In this document: positions 34,396 through 43,539 of the stretch, piece by piece
Layout: the number at the start of each line of letters is the position of its first letter
How positions within the stretch are numbered: the first letter of the stretch is position 1
Assembly (NCBI RefSeq): GCF_000968685.2
Contig: NZ_LAKD02000018.1
Location: 1-64,000 of the forward strand
Length of the DNA: 64,000 nt
Reading direction: 5' to 3'
Origin: Streptomyces antioxidans
GTDB taxonomy: Bacteria; Actinomycetota; Actinomycetes; Streptomycetales; Streptomycetaceae
The notes under the pieces: generated by a model
Databases searched by the model: none
The model's input: only the letters and a program-made list of their open reading frames with translations
What the model was told of the DNA's origin: nothing
Program-made: the position numbers and the translations under genes

Positions 34396-35484
34396 GTGTC
34401 CAGCTCAGCCTGCACGGGACCGGAGATGAGCCCGCTGCGTCTGCGGGGCGTCACGGTCGCCAACCGTGTGTGGATGTCCCCGATGGCCCAGTACTCCGCG
34501 GGAGCGGACGGGAAGCCGACCGACTGGCACTTCGTGCACTACGGCGCGCGTGCGGTCGGCGGAGTGGGTTTGATCATGGTCGAGGCCACGGCCGTGGGGC
34601 CGTCCCACCGGACCACCTCGGCGGACCTGGGGATCTGGAACGAGGAGCAGGCCGCCGCGCACCGGCGGCTGACCTCGTTCATCTCCGGGGCCGGCACGGT
34701 TCCCGCGATCCAGCTGCAGGCCGCGGGCAGAAAGGGGTCACACCAGGTGCCCTGGGTCGGGGAGGGGCAGAACGGCCCGGTGGCCGTGGCCGACGGCGGC
34801 TGGGAGACGATCGCGCCGTCGCCGGTGCCGTTCGGCGATCTGGGCGTTCCCCGGGAGGCGAGCCACGCCGATATCGACGAGGTCGTCGAGGCCTTCGCCC
34901 GCGCGGCCCGGATGGCCCACCTTGCGGGGTACGAGGTCGTCGAGATCCAGGCGGCGCACGGATATGTCCTGCATGAGTTCCTGTCCCCGCTCTCCAACCA
35001 CCGGACCGACGAGTACGGCGGAAGTCCGGGGAACCGGATGCGCCTTCCGCTGCGCGTGGCCCGGGCCGTCCGGGAGGCCTTCCCGGCGGAGAAGCCCGTC
35101 TTCGTCCGCATCACCGCCACGGACTGGATCGAGGGCGGCATCTCCATCGATGACGCGGCGGCGTTCGCCGAAGAGCTGGCGGCCACGGGCATCGACCTCC
35201 TCGATGTCACCTCCGGTGTGCTGGTGCGGGACCTGCGGGCCCGCCCGCCGGTGCGGGACGGGGTCCACGTCGCCTTCGCGGACACGCTCAAGCGGGCGTC
35301 GGGACTCCCGGTCGCCCCGGTCGGGCAGCTGGCCGACCTGTCGCAGGCCGCGGAGGCCGTGGCGAACGGCCGGGCGGACGCGGTGCTGATGGGGCGCGCC
35401 CTGCTGCGCGATCCGTACCTCGCCCTGTTCAACCGGCGCGATGACACCGCGGCCTGGCCGAACCAGTACCACCGCGCCCTGTGA
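34396..35484 (+). CDS. NADH:flavin oxidoreductase, old yellow enzyme family (YqjM-like)
   Basis: A 362-residue FMN enzyme with a TIM-barrel fold. Typical residues are the N-terminal NRVWMSPMAQYSA, the substrate-binding GRKGSH, the AAHGYVLHEFLSPLSNHRTD segment with the His/Tyr pair, and the FMN-phosphate motif GRADAVLMGRALLRDP. It should reduce activated C=C bonds, often in electrophile detoxification. The GTG at 34396 is chosen because AGGAAG (34379-34384) could serve it; GTG 34384 overlaps that site. Controlled by the divergent TetR. The MFS gene 40 bases downstream is likely co-transcribed. Confidence 0.92.
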   Translation: MSSSACTGPEMSPLRLRGVTVANRVWMSPMAQYSAGADGKPTDWHFVHYGARAVGGVGLIMVEATAVGPSHRTTSADLGIWNEEQAAAHRRLTSFISGAGTVPAIQLQAAGRKGSHQVPWVGEGQNGPVAVADGGWETIAPSPVPFGDLGVPREASHADIDEVVEAFARAARMAHLAGYEVVEIQAAHGYVLHEFLSPLSNHRTDEYGGSPGNRMRLPLRVARAVREAFPAEKPVFVRITATDWIEGGISIDDAAAFAEELAATGIDLLDVTSGVLVRDLRARPPVRDGVHVAFADTLKRASGLPVAPVGQLADLSQAAEAVANGRADAVLMGRALLRDPYLALFNRRDDTAAWPNQYHRAL

Positions 35485-35524
35485 GAGCAGAGCCGCCGCC
35501 TGGCGACATGAAGGGAAGACCGGG

Positions 35525-36814
35525 ATGGAGATGGCGAACAGGGCCGCCGGGAACCGCGGGGTTCGGCCCCCGGACGGCGCGGCGATCCGGCGCATGCCGC
35601 CCGCCGGTGGTAGGCGGCGCGTCGCGTGGAAGGGCTCCTTCCCCGGCGTGGCCGCCGTCTTCGTCCTCTTCCTGGCCGCTTCCAGCGCACCGTCCCCGCT
35701 CTATGTGATCTACCAGCGGCAGTGGCAGTTCACGGCGTGGGTGCTGACGGTCGTCTTCGCCCTCTACGTCTTCGGCCTGCTGGGCTCGTTGCTCGTCGTC
35801 GGAGCGCTGTCGGACCACCTCGGCCGCCGACCGGTGCTCGCCGCGGCGATCGCACTGGAGACGGTCGCGCTCGGCCTGTTCCTGACCGCCGGGAACGTAC
35901 TCGTCCTGTCCGCCGCCCGGGTGCTGCAGGGCATCGCGACCGGGGCGGCGACGACCACGCTGAGCGCCACCCTCGTCGATCTCGATCCGTCCGGTGGGCG
36001 GGCAGGCGTCGTCACCTCGGTGGCTCCCCCGACCGGACTCGCGCTCGGTGCCCTCGGCTCCGGTGTGCTGGTGGAGTTCGGCCCCGCCCCCACCCGGCTG
36101 GTCTACGCGCTTCTGCTGGGCGGAATGGCCGTGGCGGCGGTGGTCGTCGCCCTCCTGCCGGAGACATCGCTCCGCCGGCCCGGAGCCGTCGCCTCCCTGC
36201 GCCCGCGGATCGCGATGCCCGCACACCTGCGCGCGGACATCCTCCCGGTGGTGCCCGCGATGGTCGCCTGCTGGGCCCTGGCCGGGATGTACCTCTCGCT
36301 CGGCCCCTCCGTCGCCGCCGAGCTGCTGGGGCTGCGCAGCCATCTGGTCGGCGGCATCGTCGTGACGCTCCTGACGGGCACCGGAGCGCTCGCGATCTCC
36401 CTGCTCCGCTCCCGTACCGCGTCCTGGCTGCTGGCCCCCTCGTCCGTACTGCTGGGGCTCGGCACCCTGATATCGCTCACCGGGACGGCCGAGGACCTGA
36501 TCTGGCTCTCCGCCGTCGGCACCGTCGTCGCGGGCATCGGCTTCGGCGCGTCGGTGCTGGCGACGTTCGGCACCTTCGCCCGGGTCGCCAGGCCGCATGA
36601 GCGCAGCGCGGCATTCGCCCTGGCGAACATCATCTGCTATCTGGGAAACAGCGTGCCCGCCGTACTCGGCGGAATCGCCGTCACCACGCTGGGGCTGAGG
36701 ACGGCCACCGAGATCTACGCCCTGGCCATCACGGTGATCACCTTCTCCGCCTTCGCCCTGCGGCTGCACCAGCTACGGGCGCGGCGCAACGCCGTCACGG
36801 CCCCGTGCGGCTGA
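35525..36814 (+). CDS. MFS transporter
   Basis: A 429-residue, 12-helix major facilitator. The first helix begins GVAAVFVLFLAASSAPSPLY, loop 2-3 holds GALSDHLGRRPVL, and the fourth helix RVLQGIATGAATTTLSA. A positively charged 35-residue N-terminus precedes helix 1. Probably a drug or metabolite exporter, working with the old yellow enzyme upstream to deal with a reactive compound. ATG 35525 has GGGAAG upstream; ATG 35531 is a possible alternative. Confidence 0.88.
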   Translation: MEMANRAAGNRGVRPPDGAAIRRMPPAGGRRRVAWKGSFPGVAAVFVLFLAASSAPSPLYVIYQRQWQFTAWVLTVVFALYVFGLLGSLLVVGALSDHLGRRPVLAAAIALETVALGLFLTAGNVLVLSAARVLQGIATGAATTTLSATLVDLDPSGGRAGVVTSVAPPTGLALGALGSGVLVEFGPAPTRLVYALLLGGMAVAAVVVALLPETSLRRPGAVASLRPRIAMPAHLRADILPVVPAMVACWALAGMYLSLGPSVAAELLGLRSHLVGGIVVTLLTGTGALAISLLRSRTASWLLAPSSVLLGLGTLISLTGTAEDLIWLSAVGTVVAGIGFGASVLATFGTFARVARPHERSAAFALANIICYLGNSVPAVLGGIAVTTLGLRTATEIYALAITVITFSAFALRLHQLRARRNAVTAPCG

Positions 36815-36840
36815 GGCGCCGGTCAGCGGCGGAGGATCCC

Positions 36841-36879
36841 CCGGCCGCCACCTTCCACCCACCGGCCGCCACCTTCCAC
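36841..36879. repeat. 18-bp direct repeat, period 21
   Basis: CCGGCCGCCACCTTCCAC occurs at 36841-36858 and 36862-36879, in the 136-bp gap between the MFS gene and the alpha/beta hydrolase. It is likely a small local duplication. The following CCACACCACATGG is similar in composition. No function is assigned. Confidence 0.75.
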
Positions 36880-36919
36880 ACCACACCACATGGCCACTTT
36901 TCACACGCCAACGTACACA

Positions 36920-36933
36920 GCGTTGCACAACGC
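36920..36933. promoter_or_regulatory. palindromic operator before the alpha/beta hydrolase
   Basis: GCGTTG-CA-CAACGC has perfect six-base arms and lies 17 bases upstream of the hydrolase start, between the probable core promoter and the ribosome site AGGAG (36941-36945). An ACGTACACAGCGTTG stretch precedes it. The geometry suits a TetR-type repressor; the regulator gene is not adjacent. Confidence 0.55.
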
Positions 36934-36950
36934 GTAACTAAGGAGACCCC

Positions 36951-37754
36951 GTGACCACGGCAAGCAGCAGGACCAGCAAGAGCCTCGAAGTCCAGCGAGC
37001 GGACCACACGACGATCCGCTACACGGCCAGCGGTCCCACCGGAGGGCCGACGCTGGCTCTCATCCACGGCTGGGGGTGCCACCGCGGCGACTTCGACGCG
37101 GTGACCGACCAACTGCCCGAGGACTACCGCGTTCTCGCCATCGACCTCGCCGAGCACGGCGAGTCGCGGTCGACGCGCGACGTCTGGACCATGGAGGAGT
37201 TCGCTCACGACGTGGCGGCGGTGCTGGAAGCCGAGTCGGTGCCCACGGCGGTCGTGGCCGGGCACTCCCTCGGCGGGGCGGTCGCCGTCGAAACCGCCCG
37301 ACTGCTCCCCGACACGGTCTCCCATGTGGTCGCCCTCGACGCGCTGCACTATCTGTCCCTGTTCCCGGCGCAGGGCGAGGAGCAGATCGACGCGACGCTG
37401 CGGGCGTTCCACGAGGACTTCCCCGGAGCGGTGCGGGGCCTGGTGGAGGGCGGTTCCCCAGCCGGGACCGACCCCGCCCTCAAGGACGCGTACTTCGCGA
37501 AGATGGTCGCCGTGCGGCAGCCCGCGGGTCTGCGTTCCATCGAGGGGCTGGTGCGCTGGGACATGGACGCGGCGCTGCGTGAGACACGGCAGCCGATTTC
37601 CGTGTTCGCGATACGGGACCTGGTGACTCAAGAAGCGATCGAACGCTATGGGGACCGCTTCGACATCGTGCTCGTCGACCTGGGCAGCCACCACTTCCCC
37701 GTGGAGGCGCCCGAGGGCACGGCGAAGCTTCTGGCGGCCGTGGGGGCCGAGTAG
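36951..37754 (+). CDS. alpha/beta hydrolase
   Basis: A 267-residue alpha/beta-fold hydrolase. The oxyanion segment is LIHGWGCHRGDF (near residue 31), the nucleophile elbow VVAGHSLGGAVA gives the catalytic serine near residue 105, an acidic residue is expected in DLVTQEAIERYGDRF, and the final His is in LGSHHFPVEAP. Carboxyl-ester or epoxide/C-C substrates are all possible; the sequence does not specify. GTG 36951 has AGGAG five bases upstream. The gene is convergent with the esterase remnant beyond it. Confidence 0.88.
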   Translation: MTTASSRTSKSLEVQRADHTTIRYTASGPTGGPTLALIHGWGCHRGDFDAVTDQLPEDYRVLAIDLAEHGESRSTRDVWTMEEFAHDVAAVLEAESVPTAVVAGHSLGGAVAVETARLLPDTVSHVVALDALHYLSLFPAQGEEQIDATLRAFHEDFPGAVRGLVEGGSPAGTDPALKDAYFAKMVAVRQPAGLRSIEGLVRWDMDAALRETRQPISVFAIRDLVTQEAIERYGDRFDIVLVDLGSHHFPVEAPEGTAKLLAAVGAE

Positions 37755-38387
37755 TCGCGCGGGGAACGTGCGAGGTCAGCCGGTTCGGTGGTCAGCCAGT
37801 CGTAGCTGATCCGGTTCCAGTAGGAGCACTGGTGCCGTGCCGCGTACACCTCGGAGGTGACGGTCCCGCTGTGGCCGCCGGGCAGCAGCGACATGAGCTT
37901 GCCGCTGCGGTACGGGGGCCACGCGGCCTGCTCACGGGTCGCGGGGTCCGCGTCCTTGGGGTGCGCGCCCGCGGGGTGCGCGTCCTTCGTGAACGCGCCC
38001 CAGTAGCGCACCATCTCCAGCGACAGCCGCCGCCGCTGTGGTGTCAGCGGCTTCCGGGCCGTGCCGGGCCATAGGCAGGGAAGCTCGGCGGCGTGCGTCA
38101 CGCCCGCCGCGAAGCCGGGCGGAGCGGGGCCCGGCGGGGGCGGCGGGCCGCGGTCGCCGAATTCGTAGAAGAACGTCCTGGGCTGACGGGAGGTGAACTG
38201 CCCGGCGAGGCGCTGGTATTGGCAGCCGCCCATCCCCTGGAAGACGCTCCTGCCGGTCCACACCGTGCCCAGGGCGTACCCCGCGCCGTACGGGCCGTCG
38301 TGGACCCCGTAGGAGTAGCGGGCCAGCACCGCGTCGTCGGGTGGGCCGAATTGCCGCCTGATCACCGTGCGAACCGCTCCCGGTCGC
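37646..38387 (-). pseudogene. carboxylesterase type B, 5'-truncated remnant
   Basis: On the minus strand the sequence directly next to the transposon end encodes the C-terminal third of a type B carboxylesterase: VLARYSYGVHD, FFYEFGDRG, THAAELPCLWPG containing the catalytic-His-side landmark, LSLEMVRYWGAFTKDAHPAG and ARHQCSYWNRISY. The frame then runs into the opposite-strand hydrolase gene and stops at 37646. Roughly two thirds of the protein, with the Ser nucleophile, is missing. The break coincides exactly with the transposon inverted repeat at 38388, and the missing part is not on the far side of the element. Confidence 0.8.
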
Positions 38388-38444
38388 GGGGGTCGAGTAG
38401 GAACCACGCAGAGAATGCAGTTTGGTGTCACATGATTTGACACC
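38388..38444 (+). repeat. Tn3 element left inverted repeat
   Basis: 57 bases, 54 of them identical to the reverse complement of 43700-43756. The first 36 or so (GGGGGTCGAGTAGGAACC...GCAGTTT) correspond to a Tn3-type terminal repeat. The inner 21 bases (38424-38444) form a dyad, GGTGTCA-N7-TGACACC, whose arms match motifs in the resolution region before the resolvase gene. Confidence 0.93.
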
Positions 38445-38473
38445 CGGGTTGAGCTGGCTGTCCGCTGTGCTGC

Positions 38474-38758
38474 GTGAATGAGGTGAGTGACCCGCGGGTG
38501 GGGTTCCTGCGTTCGGATGTGGAGCGGGTTTGCCAACAGCTGGACGGACTGGCACCAGCGTTGCGGATGCGGCTACTGGAGGAGTTGCGGAGCGCGCTGG
38601 TGGGCGCGTTGGACGAGGCTCGGGTAGAGGCGATGGCGGCGGCCTCAGATGAGGGGTGGGGGCTGCGGCAGATCGGGGCGTTCTGCGGGGTCTCGCACGA
38701 GCAGGTGCGGCGGTTGCTGGCTGACCGGCAGGCCGGGGGCGGCCCGCCGGTCAACTGA
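38474..38758 (+). CDS. small helix-turn-helix protein, transposon-borne
   Basis: A protein of up to 94 residues with an Arg/Leu-rich helical N-terminal half (LRMRLLEELRSALVGAL) and a C-terminal HTH-like segment, WGLRQIGAFCGVSHEQVRRL, that resembles a sigma-70 region 4 or MerR/Xre-like recognition unit. It lies just inside the left end and is convergent with the transposase remnant, overlapping its end by eight bases. GTG 38474 and GTG 38483 are both possible starts. It may regulate the element or be a resolution accessory; I do not recognise a named family. Confidence 0.6.
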   Translation: MNEVSDPRVGFLRSDVERVCQQLDGLAPALRMRLLEELRSALVGALDEARVEAMAAASDEGWGLRQIGAFCGVSHEQVRRLLADRQAGGGPPVN

Positions 38759-40212
38759 CGACGGTCTCCCGGGCGGTGCGCAGGGGGCGGAGCTTACCGG
38801 CGGCGAGTTCTGGTGACAGCCGGAAGTGGTAGCGGCCGATCATGCGGATGTGGTTGTGGCCGAGCGGGGAGAGGCGGGCGAGGTCGGCATCGGAAGTGTG
38901 GTGGCCCTCGGCGCGGAGCTGGTTGACGGATTCCTGGATATACATCGAATTCCACCGGACACAGGCATTCAAGACGAGTCCCAGCGCCGATAGCTGATCT
39001 TCCTGTCCTTCTTTGTACTTTTGCCGCAGTTCGCTCTTCTGTCCGTAGAAGATGCGGCGGGCGAGTTCGTGGCGGGACTCCTGCCGGTTGAGCTGGGTGT
39101 TGATCTTCCGGCGGAAGAGTTCGCTGTGGTAGTAGCGGGCGAGGAAGGCGGAGCGGTCCAGTCGGCCGATCTGCATGACCGCGCGGCCGAGCGGGCTGGG
39201 GCGGCCCTGGCCGGCGAGGACGGGCAGGATCTGGGAACCGCGGACCGTGCCGTCGCGCAGGGAGCCGGCCAGACGCAGTAGGTCGTCCCAGTTCTCGGTG
39301 ATTGTGCGCGTGCGGATGCGGCCGCCGGTGAGCGGGTTGAGCGGGCCGTAGTCGGCGGCCGGGTCGGCGCGGTAGAGCAGGGTGTGCCCGGCGTCCGCGA
39401 GGCGCGGGGAGAACTGGTAACCCAGAAGCCGAAACAGCCCGAAGATCATTTCGGAGGCGCCTGCGGTGTCGGTGCTCGAGGAACCGGTCGATGGCCTTGC
39501 CCGCGTCGGGGCCGGTGATGTCGCGCGGGGAGCGGCGCAGCCGGTCCAGTCTGGAGGTGCGGCGGCTGTCCTCCACCGGCAGCAGTGCGATCAGGGCAGT
39601 GCGCTGAGCAGTGTCCGGTTGGGCAGCCAGGGTGCGCCAGGTCTTGCGGTTGGTGTGCTCGCGGATGGAGGTGACCACGCGTTCGAGGACGGTCGCGCCG
39701 GGCAGCAGCACCTTGTTCTCGACCAAATGCAGGGTGGCGAGGTCGAACAGGGCGATGGGGCGTTCCTTGCCCGACCAGCAGCGGTCCCACAGCCAGCGGA
39801 CCAGCTTCCACCAGGCATCGTCCTTCAGATCCCGGTAGCCGTAGGCGTCCTTGATGGCGTTCTGATGGTCCCAGCGGGTGCGCTCGGCGCCGTACCCGGC
39901 GAGCACCGACGGGGAGTGGCCGAGCTGCTCGGCGACGTAGGCCACAACCTCGGCGGGCGCGTCCTCGGGGTTGTCCAGGAAGGTACCCAGGAACCGCACG
40001 GTGCCGAGCTGGACGCCGTAACCGAGCTGCGACTTCGCGCCACGGCAGTCCATCGCCCGCCGCCTCGCGTCGCGGTCCAGCAGGAAGTAGCCGGCCAGCT
40101 GCCCGTCGTCCGGTACAGCGGTGAACCTGCCGTAGTTGCGGCGTTGTTCGTCGGTCAGGAACGCCACCCGTCCGGCCCCTCCCATCGCTTCGGTTGCTGT
40201 GACGGCGCTCAC
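38751..40212 (-). pseudogene. tnpA: Tn3-family transposase, internally deleted and frameshifted
   Basis: Tn3 transposases are about 990 residues. Here residues about 1-265 of the N-terminal DNA-binding part (FLTDEQRRNYGRFTAVPDD to AGKAIDRFLEHR) are joined at about 39475-39480 to the last 240 residues (TDTAGASEMIFGLFRLLGYQ to TARETVVS), which are in another frame. About 480-500 residues in the middle are missing, including the first catalytic Asp; the second lies in TDTAG and the catalytic Glu should be in the C-terminal piece. The gene is therefore dead. The start could be GTG 40212 or GTG 40167, the latter with GGAGG upstream and adjoining AFLTDEQRR. Confidence 0.88.
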
Positions 40213-40473
40213 TGTAAGTCACGTGATCGGCGTAAGTGGAACCCAAGTCAGCCGCGAGGTTGGCGGTAGTCACCGATTCACGTATCGGGCGGCGTTGTCC
40301 AGGCGAGTGGTGAAGTCACCCGCGAAGTCGCGGGTGTGGCCCCGAGGACGATCAGGCACTTGGGTTCGGTTGGGTGGCTGACGTCTCGAGTTCCGTGACG
40401 CCCTGAGATTCGTCAGTGACGATCTCTATACTCTCAGGGTCCTAATTGATCATCATGTCTGATCGGAAATGTC
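40213..40473. other. intergenic region with several inverted repeats
   Basis: This 261-bp gap between the transposase remnant and the first propeller gene contains no gene. It has a perfect 9-bp hairpin CACCCGCGA-AG-TCGCGGGTG (40317-40336), a distant 10-bp pair GAACCCAAGT (40239-40248) / ACTTGGGTTC (40358-40367), and an 8-bp pair CCCTGAGA (40401-40408) / TCTCAGGG (40432-40439). TATACT at 40427-40432 is a plausible -10 box for the 40474 gene. The last 90 bases are AT-richer than the surroundings. Confidence 0.5.
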
Positions 40474-41490
40474 ATGTCAGTGCGGCAACTCAGTGCACCC
40501 GAAGATCTGGAGACACTGCATGCCCTTCCCGCGCGTTCGCCCACACCCCAACGGATAACCGCGGTCGCGGTCACCACGGACCTGAGCCGGACAGCGGTCG
40601 CGACGACCGCGCCGTGGTTCCAGGAGTTCACCGAGGTGCTGGTGCTGTCGGACGGGGCCGTGACCCGCCTGACCGTTCCCGATCGTAGAGGTGTCCACGA
40701 TCTCCTCTTCGACCCCGATGGATCAGCGCTGACGGCCATGGACAGCGGCAACTCGATCTACCGCTGGGCGCTCGACGACCCCTGTGAGCGATGGCGGCTG
40801 GGCATGATCGGGAGCGGCGGGTCGCGTGATCTGCCGCTCGCCCAGGTTGCGGTCGGCGGCCGATCGTTCGCCACAGCCAACGCGTTCACCCGGAACGTTG
40901 TCGTCTGGGACGTGCAGACCCGGCGTGTCCGCCACGACGTCCGGGAGATTTTCAAGGACCTCGCCTACGACGACCGGGTGGAGGGCGAGGGAGCCGTCGC
41001 TCTGAGCGCCGACGGATCACGCCTGGCGTTCTGCCGCCCTTGCCGCACGTTTTGGAAGGAGGACGAGGGGGTCGTCGTCCAGGAGATTGGCAGCGGATCG
41101 CACGCCGAGCTCCGTACCGGTATCCGATGGGCGAACGGCCTGGCGTTCAGTCCGGACGGTGCCGCACTCGTCGTTGTGGGCGCCCGGCCGGATCAAACGG
41201 TGGCTACGATCATCGACCTGGACAACCCGGCCGGTGACCCGGAACCGGTGGTTGTACCGACCGACGAACGCGTCGACCGGATCAACCTGCGGCCCGTATG
41301 GTGCGGCGGCGAACCGCGCGTGCCGATCGTGGACCGGAACCGCGTCACCGTCTGGAATCTCGCCACCGCCACCGCCATCCTCACCGTGGACGTCCTCGGC
41401 CCGCGGATCGCCGCCACGCTCACCCCCGACGGCCGCACCCTGGTGATCGCCTCACCCGACGACGGCGTGCACGCCCACCCCCTCCCATGA
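40474..41490 (+). CDS. WD40/beta-propeller-like protein, transposon cargo
   Basis: A 338-residue soluble protein built of repeats of the beta-propeller type: recurring strands such as HDLLFDPDGSALTAMDSGNS, VALSADGSRLAF, LAFSPDGAALVVVG and ATLTPDGRTLVIAS, each with the SPDG-type turn of WD40/quinoprotein-like blades. Only one NVVVWDVQTRRV-type WD end is clear. No catalytic domain, signal peptide or membrane helix is seen, so it is probably a scaffold or sensor. ATG 40474 has GGAAA upstream. The stop lies 25 bases before the second propeller gene, with which it forms an operon. Confidence 0.7.
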   Translation: MSVRQLSAPEDLETLHALPARSPTPQRITAVAVTTDLSRTAVATTAPWFQEFTEVLVLSDGAVTRLTVPDRRGVHDLLFDPDGSALTAMDSGNSIYRWALDDPCERWRLGMIGSGGSRDLPLAQVAVGGRSFATANAFTRNVVVWDVQTRRVRHDVREIFKDLAYDDRVEGEGAVALSADGSRLAFCRPCRTFWKEDEGVVVQEIGSGSHAELRTGIRWANGLAFSPDGAALVVVGARPDQTVATIIDLDNPAGDPEPVVVPTDERVDRINLRPVWCGGEPRVPIVDRNRVTVWNLATATAILTVDVLGPRIAATLTPDGRTLVIASPDDGVHAHPLP

Positions 41491-41515
41491 CCACAGCCAG
41501 AAGGACGTCGCTGCG

Positions 41516-42769
41516 ATGAGCTCTCTTGACGAACTGCTGAACGCACGCCCGACCAGACAGGTCTGGCACGAAGTCTGCCTGCTCCTCGCCGAATTGGATG
41601 AGGACAGGCTGGCCGCGGTCGCGCCCCAGGTGCTGTCCTGGCCCGCGCAGCAGCGTCCCATGCCCGACGACTGGTGGGACCAGTGGACGACGGGCGACGT
41701 GCGCCCGCACCACTCCCTTGCCGGAGTGCGCCACCTCGGAATCCTTCGCGTCGCTGAGGATGAGCACGACGAAGGTGAGGAGACGGGACTCGACGACGCG
41801 TACTTCTACCACGGGGCGACCGCCGTAGCGGCGCCCTCCGATCTGTCCTGGGTGGCGTTGGGCGCAGCAGCCGAGTGGCACCACAACGGCGGCGACATCG
41901 TCCGCTGGAACACCATTGAGAAGGATCAGCTGACCTGGCTCCTCGAAGGAGCCGACTATCACGACGAGCCCCACGACATGCAGCTCAGTCCGGACGGTCG
42001 GACTGTGGTGACGTCTGTCGAAGGCCGCCTGCACGCCTGGTCCGCCGAGACCGGGGATGAGCTATGGACCCTTCCAGAGTGCTCCGGAACGGACAACAAC
42101 GACGTCCTCGACGACGAGGACGAGGATTACGTCCGGATTGGCTTCAGCGGCAACGGCTGCCGGGTGGCCATCGGCACCTGCGTGTCGGGCAGGGTCGCCG
42201 TCATGGAGACAGAGACGGGCCAAGTAGTGCTCAGCGTCCCAGTTGAACAGCAGGCGTTTGGCCCCGTCGCACTCGACGCGGAAGGCCAGTTGCTGGCGCA
42301 CACGTCGCCGGAAGGCCGGGTCGTGGTCCGTGAGGTCGACAGCGGTGCCGTGCTGGTCACCATCCCAACCCGGCTCAGCCGTGTGAACGCCCTCGCCATG
42401 GCGCCTGATGGAACCGCAGTGTTCACCGTGGGCGGTATGGCCGACGATGCCGCACCCGCCGCCCAGCTGCTGAAAATCGGACCTTCCCGCGCGGTCGGTG
42501 AGCTGATCCGGCCGACGGAGCTTCCGGTCGAGATCGACACAAACCTGAGCCTCGCTATTTTCGGGACACGCGCCGTGTGGACCGACCGCGGCCCGTACGC
42601 CTTCGTCACGGCGGACAAGGGCTCGATGCTCTTCGACTCGACCGCACGGACACTGTGGGCATCCCCCAACCACCAGATCGTCTCATTTACTCCCGATGGG
42701 CGGGCGATGGTGACCGTCGATGAGACCATCGAGGCGTGGTTCCTCACCGGCCTGGACATCCCCGAGTAG
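41516..42769 (+). CDS. WD40/beta-propeller-like protein with acidic segments, transposon cargo
   Basis: A 417-residue soluble protein. Residues 1-75 are a helical, Trp-rich N-terminal region (LLNARPTRQVWHEVCLLLAE, PMPDDWWDQW). The rest consists of propeller-like repeats: MQLSPDGRTVVTSVEGRLHA followed by WSAETGDELW, IGFSGNGCRVAIG, LDAEGQLLAHTSPEGRVVV, LAMAPDGTAVFTVGG, VSFTPDGRAMVTVDETI. Two acidic stretches are notable (DEHDEGEE, DVLDDEDEDYV). It starts 25 bases after the first propeller gene with AAGGA upstream. The N-terminal segment recalls the variable effector/adaptor ends of bacterial WD40 proteins. The role is unknown. Confidence 0.7.
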   Translation: MSSLDELLNARPTRQVWHEVCLLLAELDEDRLAAVAPQVLSWPAQQRPMPDDWWDQWTTGDVRPHHSLAGVRHLGILRVAEDEHDEGEETGLDDAYFYHGATAVAAPSDLSWVALGAAAEWHHNGGDIVRWNTIEKDQLTWLLEGADYHDEPHDMQLSPDGRTVVTSVEGRLHAWSAETGDELWTLPECSGTDNNDVLDDEDEDYVRIGFSGNGCRVAIGTCVSGRVAVMETETGQVVLSVPVEQQAFGPVALDAEGQLLAHTSPEGRVVVREVDSGAVLVTIPTRLSRVNALAMAPDGTAVFTVGGMADDAAPAAQLLKIGPSRAVGELIRPTELPVEIDTNLSLAIFGTRAVWTDRGPYAFVTADKGSMLFDSTARTLWASPNHQIVSFTPDGRAMVTVDETIEAWFLTGLDIPE

Positions 42770-42903
42770 ACCGCCGGCTGCCGCTGACGCCCAGACAGCG
42801 GCCGCCGGACAGGTAGACGGCCACGGAGGTCAGTTGCGCGACCAGCTACTGAAATACCAACGGAGTAGCCCCTTGACCGCTCAGATGCGGTCCGGCGTAC
42901 CGA

Positions 42904-43539
42904 TCAGTCTTCCTGCCCGACGGGTTCGGTTGCGGCACGGTCGCGGTACTTTCGGAGTTCCCGGTACAGCGTAGAACGGCTCACCCCGAGGTCGGCGGCG
43001 ACTTGCTCGGGGATCGCGCCGTCCTCGATCCGCTGGGCGGCTCCGGCACGGGTCGTCGCGTTGAGTTTCGCCGGTCGCCCGGTCGGCAGCCCGCGGGCTT
43101 CCTTGGCTGCGCGGGCGCCGGCGGCGCGCTCCAGCATGTAGATCCGCTCCATCTGCGCGAACATCGCCAGCAGCGCAATGGCCATGTCCGTTCCAGGGCC
43201 CGGCTCGCTGGTATCCACGGCGAGCTTGTCGCCAAGGGCACGCAGGAAGACGCCGCGCTCGGTGAGGTCGTGCACAAGGTTCAGGGTCTCGCGCATGTTC
43301 CGGCCGAGCCGGTCCAGGGTGAGCACGTTGATCCCGTCGCCTGGCCGCGCGAAGGCGAGCAAGGCGGTCAGGCCCTCGCGGTCCATGTTCGCGCCCGTGC
43401 GCTTGTCGACGTAGACATGTTCCTCAGCGACGCCAGCAGCGCGCATCGCGTCGATCTGCCGGGCGAGGTCCTGCGCGGTCGTACTGACTCTGCAATACGC
43501 GAGATCTATGCGCACCACCGTCCCACAACTTGACGCCAT
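42904..43539 (-). CDS. tnpR: serine recombinase, Tn3-type resolvase
   Basis: A 211-residue small serine recombinase. The nucleophile is Ser19 in YCRVSTTAQDLARQ; the conserved arginines are in LDRLGRNMRE, the E-helix is FAQMERIYMLERAAGARAAK, and the C-terminal HTH is GAIPEQVAADLGVSRSTLYRELRK. The family resolves cointegrates at res. All catalytic landmarks are present, so unlike the transposase it seems functional. The 134-bp gap to the propeller gene contains nothing recognisable. The probable res region lies immediately upstream, toward the right inverted repeat. Confidence 0.93.
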   Translation of the reverse strand: MASSCGTVVRIDLAYCRVSTTAQDLARQIDAMRAAGVAEEHVYVDKRTGANMDREGLTALLAFARPGDGINVLTLDRLGRNMRETLNLVHDLTERGVFLRALGDKLAVDTSEPGPGTDMAIALLAMFAQMERIYMLERAAGARAAKEARGLPTGRPAKLNATTRAGAAQRIEDGAIPEQVAADLGVSRSTLYRELRKYRDRAATEPVGQED

